DNA of 64,000 bases, taken from NCBI GenBank assembly GCA_029532625.1, contig JARFXM010000011.1:62001-126000 (forward strand), read 5' to 3'. Positions 22,053 to 31,280 of the stretch are shown piece after piece. Under the pieces are notes generated by a model. That model had not been told where the DNA came from. It searched no databases and saw only the letters and a list, made by a program, of their open reading frames with translations. Position 1 is the stretch's first letter, and every line of letters starts with the position of its first letter. Position numbers and translations under genes: made by a program. This stretch comes from Lomentospora prolificans. Taxonomy: Eukaryota > Ascomycota > Sordariomycetes > Microascales > Microascaceae.

Positions 22053-23104
22053 TGTGTTGTCGAGAAGACCATATCGCGGGGGCGCAGAGGTGAGCTGTGG
22101 ACGCGAAGCAGCTTGGGAGTAAACGGGCCTGGAAAATTCATGCGGTACTTTACTGTGTCACATGACTGGTGGTGCTGGGCCTGATCGGAACCATACGACC
22201 AAGGTAAAATCCGAGGCGGAAATTCCTAAATTTCTCCGCATGAGGCCGACCAACAGGATTAGGACCGTGGGGCGACCAGTTATAATAATCAATCTCGAAT
22301 TCCCAATAATCCGGGGGCAGGTATTCAGATTGGCTTTATTTAATCGACCTAATAAGAATGAACCTCGCTTGCTCCGAGCCGCACCTGACTCGTCTTCGGC
22401 AGAGAAGGCGCTTTGGGCAGTCACAATTCAGCGACCGGAGCTGTAGATTACTAAGCCAACATCCACTTTCGCACATCATTGTTGGGTGCCAGATGGTGTT
22501 GCGGAATGGAATGGCCTTGGATATTGGGGTATATCGCCTGGTGGGAGAAGGAAGGTGAGGTATCGAATCACGATCAGGAGGTATCACTATGTAAAGGTTC
22601 ATCGAATTTCAAGCTGAGTAAGAGGTGGGTGCTAAGAGGTTCTGAGATACTTGAATGACATGCAGGTGTTCTTATTGGATGACTGGGCTGATGCCAAGTG
22701 GAAAAGGGGTAAGGATAAATAAAGGAGTGCTGCTTCGTGAAAGAACCGAATGTCCGTAGTAAACAGGTGCGGTTCGGTGCACTGCCGATCCTCCACTGAA
22801 TCTTTGCTCTCATTTGGGCTCAACAAGAGATATATTTTGGATGCTTCTAATGATGTCCGAAATCCGTTCCATTCGCCTCTCAAGATGCTCCTTCTACTTG
22901 CAAACATCGTGTCCAGAGCATAGTGCGGTTTGGATATTGGCTGCCGGTGACAAATTCCCAGCCTTTGTATTCCGTCGTAATAATACACCTGACTCTCGAG
23001 TTGTTTGAAATCAAAGAAGTTGAAACGTCCCGGGCTGGCTGAGCTGCACAGTTTCTGTCGCCGTCGTAAACAATCTACCGTTATCCCGCAAGGCAGCGCA
23101 AATT
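22053..23104. other. Intergenic region, no gene recognised
   Basis: Several short overlapping frames on both strands, none with domain character. No repeat or RNA gene was seen. Confidence 0.5.
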
Positions 23105-24425
23105 GTAATAATGGCTCTCAACGCGCGGATGTCCGCTGCGCCTTTTGCGCAGCGCCCCTACAAGTGAGGGGTCTCTCCTTGGTCGAGCTTCCCAGCGCGG
23201 GGGAGATTGCGGACGGAGGTGAACTCGACGGATTCGTCTACACGAGTCGGGAGCAACTGGATTTGACGGCACTAGACCCGCGGGTTGTAACTAGAAACAG
23301 CATCGATTGGCTTCGCACGTGCCGAATCTTAGGCTATAACTCGGACACTCGCCGGTAAGTTTGGCGAACGCCCCAGACCGGTCGGATGGACGTTCATTAA
23401 TTATCATAGAGTTTTTTTATCAGACAAGAGCCGATACTGCGTCAGGGGCTATGGCGATTGGACTATGCTTAACAATGAACTTCCCGCAAAGGATTGGTAC
23501 CTGCCCCCTGCCGAAATGTCTTACAGCAGGGGAAGCGTCCGTGCTATCCCATTCACTCGTCATGCTACCAAGTCTCTACCTCCTGTGATACTAGCTTGTT
23601 TGATGCGGAGGTAGATTTGGACCGGCTCTAGAGAGCATGCCTGGCGTCTATAGGTGGGTGGGAATATTTTGAAGCGCTTTGTTGTACGTACGGCAATAAC
23701 GGAGTCGAACTTGACGCTGCTCATATCGTTTTAGCGCATTGTTAGGACATTCCTACCTTGTCAGCGACCCGATGAATCAGAATATCGGGGTAGATAACCT
23801 GATAGAAGTTCTACGCCGGGAACGGTTCCGCCGAGTGCACCTAAAGAAGCAGAAAGACCGCACACTCACCCTCGCCAAAATTCAGCACGGCTTCAAGCAA
23901 CTATCTAAAAGCCGTGGCGGGCCCCTTGGCTCCAGCTCCCGGGCCAGGGCAGACGTATTCTCGACAATACCATACGAGGTTGTGTTAAACGTTTGTCAAC
24001 ATTTTACTGTGCAAGAAGCTGCATCCCTGTTGCGCACGTCGCCTTGGCTCTATCGGGAGATGCGTCGTAGCGCCGAGTTCTGGAGAGATACCATTGCAGC
24101 CAAGCTGCCTTGGTTGTTCGAGTTATTACTTTTGCTGATGAAAGACGACAGCTTTACGCAAGGCAAGGGCTTTTACGTCATTATTGCTTTAACTTCTGGA
24201 GATCTCATGGGGTGAAGACTGGAGGCACGTGTGGCCGTTGGGGTCTCGGTGGGAACAGCCACATACGATCCTCGCGAACAGGAGGTGTATCTGGCATGTT
24301 TGCGAGGAGATCATGCCGCAGTATCTCCAGAATTGCCCTCGGGGTATATTCCTCCTCTCTATCGTGCTCAAAGTGTTGATGAGTCTGGGATGACCTCCAT
24401 TCAATTCGGAAACGGTGATTACGAG
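23105..24425 (+). pseudogene. Decayed F-box protein gene with an N-terminal Cys-rich motif
   Basis: The pieces follow the order of a fungal F-box family. First comes CAFCAAPL, then ALDPRVVTRNSIDWLRTCRI, ending at a GTAAGT donor (23355). The intron acceptor near 23409 leads in phase into VFLSDKSRYCVRGYGDW. A frameshift near 23540 is needed to reach YPIHSSCYQ. A TAG at about 23630 interrupts the next segment. Then come HSYLVSDPMNQ (about 23740) and the F-box itself, DVFSTIPYEVVLNVCQHFTV (about 23953), followed by EFWRDTIAAKLPWLFEL. After a further frame change the C-terminal NRRCIWHVCEEIMPQY appears (about 24275). At least one stop and two frame changes are unexplained by introns. Intact relatives act as substrate adaptors of SCF ubiquitin ligases. 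Confidence 0.6.
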
Positions 24426-25242
24426 GACGGGTCAGATGACGACTAGCATCGATAGATATTTGACCCCAGATTATCAAAGACGATGATATAATCAACCTGT
24501 TCTCTAACAGGGTCTGCTCTCATAACCCTTGCAGAACACCCTAACCTCCGCCATACCAGGCTGTGTCTTTTATGCGAAGGGATTTCGCGACGCAACAGAT
24601 GCCATCCTCGTGAACCAATGCCGACGGCTTGCTGCTTTTGTCGGACGCTCTTGTGGTAATTGGCCGGAAACGATATTGATTTCATGATCCCCTCATTTCC
24701 AGGAGCTAGGGTGCTGCAGACACATCGGCTGTTGAACGGTCACGAAGCCGCTCCACTCACAGGCCCGGTGCATATATTATTAAATACCACGAAAGCTTGA
24801 AATGCGGCGGATTAAAGATACCGAGGGTGTAGCTTGGGTCACCGAAACCACAGATCTACTTTAGGCAAGAGGCACGTTCCGCATTCCAAACAAGTTTCGC
24901 CAAAGGAAGAAAGCAGATTGGTGCGCCAATGTAACAGACCCAAGGGCATATTTGCCTTGATTAAGGCCGTTTAAATTGGCCGATCACCGCATATCATCCC
25001 TGGACCTGGTTGACCCGGAAAAACCATCTCCACGACTTACCTAAACCGTATAGATGAAGCAGTCCATGGGTTCCACTGTTTCTCCTTTTGTCTTTTTTCT
25101 TTTTCTTTTTCTTTTTTTTTCGCTCCGAGGTGGCAGCCTATCGTAGTATATAAGGCAGGCTGTCTCGCACAAATGTTGTGCTTCGATCACCAGGTGTAAT
25201 AGTTTTTTACATCCGGCCTGATTCTCTTACATTACTGCTACG
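24426..25242. other. Intergenic region: promoter of the GH62 gene
   Basis: Contains a pyrimidine-rich tract (about 25078-25123) and a TATA box directly upstream of the arabinofuranosidase. I saw no exact GGCTAA-type XlnR site in the nearest 500 bp. Confidence 0.55.
25147..25154 (+). promoter_or_regulatory. TATA box of the GH62 gene
   Basis: TATATAAG lies 89 bp upstream of the ATG at 25243, just after a long CT-rich stretch, the usual core-promoter layout of strongly induced fungal secreted-enzyme genes. Confidence 0.6.
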
Positions 25243-26235
25243 ATGAAATTTCCCACCCTAAGCAGCCCGCTACCAGTGGGTTTCATCTCGCTCTCGATCT
25301 TAGTGGCAACAGTCGTGGGCCAAGAGACCTGCGAGCTACCATCAACTTACCGGTGGACATCGACAGGTCCGCTAGCGGAGCCGCAAGCGCCATGGGTCTC
25401 GCTCAAGGACTTTACGACTGTCATGTACAATGATCAACATCTCGTGTATGCGACCAATCACGATACTGGTTCGACCTGGGGCTCGATGAACTTTGGCCTC
25501 TTTGGCAACTGGTCCGACATGGCCACGGCGAGCCAAAACAAGATGAACTTTGGGGCTGTCGCACCTACCTTGTTTTACTTTGCACCAAAGGACATCTGGG
25601 TCCTCGCGTATCAATGGGGGCCAACCTCCTTTTCTTACCGGACGTCGAGCGATCCCACTGATGCAAATGGATGGTCGTCAGTGCAGTCGCTCTTCTCCGG
25701 AACCATCACCGGGTCTAGCACCGGATGCATCGACCAGACCGTTATTGGCGACGACTCCAACATGTACTTGTTCTTCGCGGGAGACAATGGCAAGATCTAC
25801 CGAGCCAGCATGCCCATCGACAAGTTCCCGGCCGACTTTGGTCGCGAATCCACAGTTATTATGAGCGACACCACCAACAACTTGTTTGAAGCCGTGCAGG
25901 TATATACTCTTCAAGGACAGAACAAATATCTGATGCTGGTGGAGTCTATTGGTGCACAAGGACGGTATTTCCGATCGTACACCGCCGACAAGCTGGATGG
26001 CGAGTGGAGGCCGCAGGCCACCAGCGAGAGTGCACCTTTTGCTGGCAAGGCTAACTGCGATGCTACTTGGACTAATGATATCAGCCACGGCGACTTGCTT
26101 CGCACGAACCCCGACCAGACGATGACTGTCGATCCGTGCAACCTGGAGTTGCTCTACCAGGGGAGAGCACCAGCGTCTGGAGGTGATTACGGCAAATTGC
26201 CCTATCGACCAGGTGTCCTTACGCTCCAAAAATAG
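25243..26235 (+). CDS. Secreted alpha-L-arabinofuranosidase, family GH62
   Basis: Intact single-exon gene, 330 aa, typical for a GH62 enzyme without a carbohydrate-binding module. GH62 removes arabinose side chains from arabinoxylan outside the cell. A signal peptide covers about residues 1-26 (cleavage after VVG). The mature protein begins near CELPSTYRW. The catalytic-site positions are present: Asp56 in WVSLKDFTTV (general base), Asp164 in GCIDQTVIGDD (pKa modulator) and Glu216 in LFEAVQVYT (general acid). Other family blocks are NFGAVAPTLFYF, WGPTSFSYRTSSDP, LVESIGAQGRYFRSYTA and LPYRPGVLTL. Nothing suggests truncation. It is the clearest plant-cell-wall gene in the window. Confidence 0.96.
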   Translation: MKFPTLSSPLPVGFISLSILVATVVGQETCELPSTYRWTSTGPLAEPQAPWVSLKDFTTVMYNDQHLVYATNHDTGSTWGSMNFGLFGNWSDMATASQNKMNFGAVAPTLFYFAPKDIWVLAYQWGPTSFSYRTSSDPTDANGWSSVQSLFSGTITGSSTGCIDQTVIGDDSNMYLFFAGDNGKIYRASMPIDKFPADFGRESTVIMSDTTNNLFEAVQVYTLQGQNKYLMLVESIGAQGRYFRSYTADKLDGEWRPQATSESAPFAGKANCDATWTNDISHGDLLRTNPDQTMTVDPCNLELLYQGRAPASGGDYGKLPYRPGVLTLQK

Positions 26236-26493
26236 TACGATGCGCCCGTTTCAAGCCATAGCGAGTTGGTGCACATGATGATCTCGTTCACAATGTCTAG
26301 TCTGATATATCTAGCTAGTTAGGACGCACGGGTTGGTAGGTAGAGCATAGTTAAATATAATAAGTCCGTCGTACATGTTTAGACATCGTTTGAATAAAGC
26401 GTTGAGGGATTAAAGTGCAGAACTCATGCGAGGACAGGTAGTCCATACTAGTTATGAGGCCGATAATTTGTTGATGTCACCGTTTCCATCATC

Positions 26494-27291
26494 TTACATC
26501 ACCAAGAGAGGCTTCTCATCGGTAGGTTCGACCCGCTGATCGTCTTCATAAAGCGCCCTCACATACCCCTCCGGCATCTTACCCAGCCCAGCAAGGGTCG
26601 GCCGGATGCCAAAAACGATAGGTGGCTTGCCGTTTGCCAGCGTGATGATTGAGGCCAGAATAACGGCGTCAAAGGCCCTCATGGGCCTCGATAATAGGGG
26701 GCGTGAGTCGAGGCCGTCGAATGGGACAAGATCCACGTAGTACCACATCCTCGCCGAGGCGTGGTACAAGTTTGAAGGCGCCAAGGACCGCGAAATGATC
26801 GGGTTGCCCCTAAACTCTGCTGGTGGCGCGGGTGCATTGGTATCGACCGGGAGGGGAGCCGGCGGCTCCTCGCCAAGAAAAGCTGCCACGGCTTCGCGGT
26901 ACGCGTTGAATGCCCTGTCGCCGTAAGGGTGACCCGCCGGAGGGGTGTCCCTGCCCACCTCCCAAATCACCCGCTCGCCTCCGCCAGCCGCGGTCAGTGT
27001 CGCCCATGTATGCCCGATTAGCTCTCCGGAAGGATATGGCGGGAGCCCCGCCGCCTCGTTCGTATCTCTCAAGCCAAAGCGAATCTCGATGCGGTCTCCC
27101 TCGCTGAGGCACGCCAGGGCGGTCTGGTAAACGATGTTGATTTCGCTCCAGCGTTGCGCGGCATTGGGACAGCGCAGGATGAACTCGTCTGCCATGTCAG
27201 CAGCGACTTCGCGGCCAAAGTAGATGAGGCCATTTGCCTCAAACATTTGGTCCTTGGCCTCTTTGCCGGGGATGAAGCGAATGCGGTCCAT
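26494..27291 (-). CDS. Hypothetical protein, 265 aa
   Basis: Single open frame from the ATG at 27291, GC-rich and with even, protein-like composition. It contains a predicted alpha/beta pattern, a central Pro/Ala-rich linker (about residues 140-160) and a hydrophobic helix near residues 205-220 (AFDAVILASIITLANG). There is no signal peptide and no recognised domain. The gene is convergent with the GH62 gene and 260 bp from it. It is probably a real gene because the frame is long, unbroken and codon-biased, but its function is unknown. Confidence 0.62.
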   Translation of the reverse strand: MDRIRFIPGKEAKDQMFEANGLIYFGREVAADMADEFILRCPNAAQRWSEINIVYQTALACLSEGDRIEIRFGLRDTNEAAGLPPYPSGELIGHTWATLTAAGGGERVIWEVGRDTPPAGHPYGDRAFNAYREAVAAFLGEEPPAPLPVDTNAPAPPAEFRGNPIISRSLAPSNLYHASARMWYYVDLVPFDGLDSRPLLSRPMRAFDAVILASIITLANGKPPIVFGIRPTLAGLGKMPEGYVRALYEDDQRVEPTDEKPLLVM

Positions 27292-28091
27292 GTTGGACGA
27301 CTTGAATTAAGGAGAATAGACAGGCCTAGAGACAAGCAGGTCTGGCATAGTTTTACGCTGGGCCGGGGAAGGGTGGGGGGGGGCGACATGCTGGCTATCC
27401 ATGAGTATGTAAACTAATTTGAACGCTAGGTCTAGGATCCTCACTTTAGAAGTCAATCACTGAAAGGGGAAGTTCAGCTCTTTCAGCCCTGACAGGCTTG
27501 GTGCGTAAGACTCGGCGTGAAGAAACGCCGCGCTCATCACGGCCAAAAAAGTCACCAATAACACGGCTCTCCGCTTGTTGATGGGCCTCATCACCGTCTC
27601 TTTTGGGCGGTGCTGACGTACCAACCCGTCCCCAGACCTTGACGTAAAATCAGACGCCTAACCCATCCTTGAGGGCGTTTCTAGTGTACTTGAACACCAC
27701 CGTCCTCAAGGCCTGTGATACGCCACAGCGGCTGGCGTTCTCAAGGAACGGAAGGAGCCAGCAACCCAAGCTGATCAGACCTCAATCTGAGAATATTGGA
27801 GGCTTGATTTTGATGGCTTGCCCAGGCGTTCACTGGCTGTTGTTTTTATGCTGTGATGACCTGGGCTTAATGGGGCGACAGCTGAAGGGTAATACTATGA
27901 GAGCGCAAAATTCAACAAATAAAAAAGGAAAGGAGAGAAAAAGAGATATAATAATTATTGATTCATATAGCCAGTAATGTTATACGCCTCTTTCTATCCT
28001 TATTATTATTATCATTATTATTATATGCCTATATGCCTATATCGCGGATCTTTTCTAGCCCCAAATTGTTTTGAGAGAAGAGACATATTAC
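27292..28091. other. Intergenic region with an AT microsatellite
   Basis: No gene recognised. An imperfect (TTA)n tract lies at about 28000-28023 and an ATATGCCT direct duplication follows at about 28023-28041. Confidence 0.55.
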
Positions 28092-29076
28092 CTATCTCTT
28101 GACCACAATCTTGCCCCCCGCGCTGCTCGAATCCAACATTCGATGCGCGCCGTGAATGTCGCTGTACTCGAAAACATGTGCCGGGCTCGCATCCCATTTA
28201 CCAGCCTCAATCTTGCTGATAATCTCCTGCATGGGAATGCCGGACAGTGGAAAGTCTGGAGATCCCAACACTTTGCTGTGGAAAAGGCTGAAGTGCACAC
28301 CAGACTCCATTTGAAGCATCGGGTTGAAGTCCGCCACAGGCGCCAAACCTCCGAGCCATCCCGCCTGCAACATCCGTCCGCCTGCGCGCGTAAGGCTGAT
28401 TGACTCGAGCAAGACGCTGTTGCCGACGAGATTCAAGATTTTGTCAAACTTTTGCCCTTGTGCGAATGCATCATTCAACCCTTGGCGCTCTTGCTTGGCC
28501 TCTTCCGCACCCATGTCCTTCAGCCATCGGAAGCGCGACTCTTGTCGCGTCGTTGCGGTAACTTTGGCGCCTGCGTCAACCGCCAAGTTGAGAGCGGCCT
28601 GGCCGATTGTTGATGTCGCACCGCGTATCAAAAGGCTTTCTCCGCGGCGCAAGTCAAGAATGGTGAAGAGACAGGTGTAAGCCGTGCTGTAGACTTCAGG
28701 GAGTGCCGCCTAACTGTTCCCACGACAACTGTGTGTTGATCGCGATTACGTTGGTCGCGGGCACGTTGACGTATTCTCCGTAGCCTCCAGGGCGGTTTCT
28801 GCCCATGCCGCCCATGATGCCCATCACCTTAGTTCCAACAGAGAGCTCGCCGCCGGGACACGCGTCGACGATTCCGACGCATTCAAGACCAGTGATTGGG
28901 TTCCACTCGTCCCATTCGCCTTTTCGCATGTGCATCTCGGCGTGGTTGACGCCGAAAGCTTTCACGTGGATTAATACTTCGCCGATGACAGGTTCTGGCT
29001 TTGGAAGTTGCTTGTATTGTAAAACTTGGGGGCCACCGAACTCGGTGATGACAATTGCGTTCATTGTAGATGACAT
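28092..29076 (-). pseudogene. Quinone oxidoreductase (MDR superfamily) with a 1-bp frameshift
   Basis: Zinc-independent medium-chain dehydrogenase/reductase related to NADPH:quinone oxidoreductase. The N-terminal catalytic (GroES-like) half is encoded from the ATG at 29076 (MNAIVITEFGGPQVLQYKQL; ITGLECVGIVD). The NADPH-binding half is in the next frame and ends at TAG 28092-28094 (ESLLIRGATSTIGQAALNLA; KIVVKR). Between them, at about 28706-28712, the family sequence continues exactly (LPEVYSTAYTCLFTILDL) only if one base is removed from TTAGGCGGC. No intron fits. As written, translation stops after 126 residues. Everything else is intact, so this is either a very recent loss or a base-call error. 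Restored, it would be about 325-330 residues, the normal length. Confidence 0.82.
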
Positions 29077-30052
29077 TTTGAAAGACTGAGTTGTAGATAG
29101 ATAATGGCTCTGATATTAGGTGATACTTGGCGTGGTTAAGAGTATTAATAGCTGGAAATATTTTCTACTCAGTTATGTCAAGAGATTGACGATCGACTGA
29201 TGATTTTCGGTCAGGGTCAGAAAGGTATCCTGGCTGCATTTATATAACTGGCAATAGATGCATGTTTTCAGATTTGTACAATCCAAACTCAATTTGTCAG
29301 CCCTGAATGTTACAATCTCGAGCCAAAGGCGCTGGCGATGCGAAGGTCCCTTGCATGTTTGTGCAACTTCACTAGTAAAATGATAACTATACATTTGTTC
29401 TTCATTTGTTCTTCATTTGCTCCCTTGATCAAGCAACGCACAGCAGAGTTCAACTGGCGGGCGGGGTGACAAATGGGGCTGTCAAGGTGTATTTTCATCC
29501 CAGCCTGTAATCAGGTTGATGCCGAATCCCGAAAAGCATGTTTGACTTTGGAAATCAACTTCTTCCTGTTCGGGTTAGGGTTGTACATATGTATAGTAAT
29601 CATGTTAACCACATCAAATCATCCTTCATTCACTTCTGAATCTTGCTTCAAGAGTGACTCCAAGCTCGCCTCTTGCCCTTCTCGGCTTACCCAAGGAACT
29701 CTGATGATAGAACTGTCAAACCCGCTCGTTAATAATTGACATAATCTGCATATATCAATACAACTTTACACACTACGCTGAAATTTCTCGGATTCTGACA
29801 TCTTGGTTTTCTCCATTTCTACCATATCTAGATCCGCCTTCGTAGGTCAAAAAGACATGGAAAGTGGTCCTCGACGCTAATTTAATAGTTCGTCTTGGCG
29901 ACATGTCCCAAGATGAGGTGGCTTCTAAGGCACTGATTTGTTCGCTCGTATGACTTTGGATTCTCTCGCGCCTCAGAATAGCTGTCATGCGGCAGTGTCG
30001 GCCAAATGGGAATCGTACAGTATCTATTGTAGAATCCATTCTAATAACATAA
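29077..30052. other. Intergenic region, no gene recognised
   Basis: About 1 kb, AT-richer than the flanking genes. Short frames only; no domain, RNA gene or repeat recognised. Confidence 0.5.
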
Positions 30053-30759
30053 TCACGACCGCTCGATAAGGCGCCGGATACCTTGAATGACCTTGTCCAC
30101 CGTCGGTCGGTCCTTTGGCACTATATGGCCGCCCTTATGGGTGATGAGCTCTGCTGTCCCATGCTCACATCGTTCCACCACTGCTTTGGAGACCTCGAAC
30201 CACTCTGTGTCCTCTTCACCACAAACATGTAGAGAGGGCACGCTGATTTCGGAAACCCGTGTGTCGTCGACGTCCCACTCTGGGATTCCAGATGTCGAGA
30301 ACAGGATTATAAAGCGTAGTGACACCGATTTATCGCCAGCCCTTGCTCGATCAAGTAGGAATCCGCTCGTACACGAGGCGCCCTGTGAGAAACCTAATAT
30401 GCCGTCAAACGGCCCGTCCTTTTCCAAGACGTCGGCGAGATTCCGAAAGGCTTCTTTCACTGCCACCTTGTTCTCCTCAGTGGGCGGTCCATGATCGTCA
30501 TCCCAGGAATAATTCTGGTAGGTTTCACCGTCGTAAAATCCCACGAGAGATGGATGAGGGTCACACTTGAGGCGCCCGTTGGAGAAGTGGAATTCAAGGC
30601 CTAATTCACGCTGTAGCCGGAAGAGATACGGCGCCAATTGGATCCGTAAAATCTGCGACTTCGTTAGTTGGGCTCACGCATAGCGAAGGCCGTGCCACTT
30701 ACCTCTCCCGAAGTCCCCTGTCCATGGAGACACAAAACTCTCAGCTTCTTTTCAGACAT
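30053..30759 (-). CDS. FSH-type serine hydrolase
   Basis: Two exons, 30759-30703 and 30652-30053, with GTAAGT donor and CGCAG acceptor, encode 218 aa. This is the FSH1/OVCA2-like serine hydrolase family with an alpha/beta-hydrolase fold. The oxyanion segment LRVLCLHGQGTSGE is split by the intron. The nucleophile Ser108 sits in GILGFSQGAS. Asp167 (GEEDTEW) and His195 (HKGGHIVP) complete the triad. There is no signal peptide; cytosolic. In some fungi such hydrolases release polyketides from synthases, but no synthase is present in the window, so that role is not inferred. The gene lies between the broken quinone oxidoreductase and the alcohol oxidase, all on the minus strand. Confidence 0.9.
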
Positions 30760-31280
30760 GGCGACAGATTTCGGCTGCTGGTATGAGGTTTGGAGGTTGT
30801 GGGATGAAATGACACGTCTTAACAATTTAGGCCCGACGTCATCTGAAGCGGCGCATCTTTTATCAGACGCATTAAGATCTATGAAATAGCCTGAATCCAA
30901 GGCATCCCGGACATAGGAACCAATTTCATCCGTACAAGTGTCTTCTGAAAGAGGTACTGGCGCATCGCACTGTGTCAGTTATGTTCTCGCAGATGGTGTC
31001 GCAGGTCCAGTAGAGCCAATATTAACGTCGTTTGTCTGTCAGTCATTCCGGAGAGTCGCTGCGACAGAAATGTCCCCGGGTTGTAGGCAAGCTCTAGTTG
31101 CTCGTGTTTAGTATAGATAAGATACCACTTGCATCATGGAATACGGAACAAAGTTACTGTGTATTAACACTCCATCCTGAAACTGTGGAAGATACCCAAT
31201 CTGTGTTGTGCCACTGAATTACCATCCAATTCCTCCAACACTCCTATTTCAAATTAACAACACGATAATTTCTCCGTGCT
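30760..31280. other. Intergenic region, no gene recognised
   Basis: Upstream of the FSH hydrolase and downstream of the alcohol oxidase; nothing else seen. Confidence 0.55.

Noticed and set aside
28000..28041. TTA/ATATGCCT repeats as a possible CRISPR-like or regulatory array
   Set aside because: Simple microsatellite in a eukaryotic genome; no spacers or regular units.
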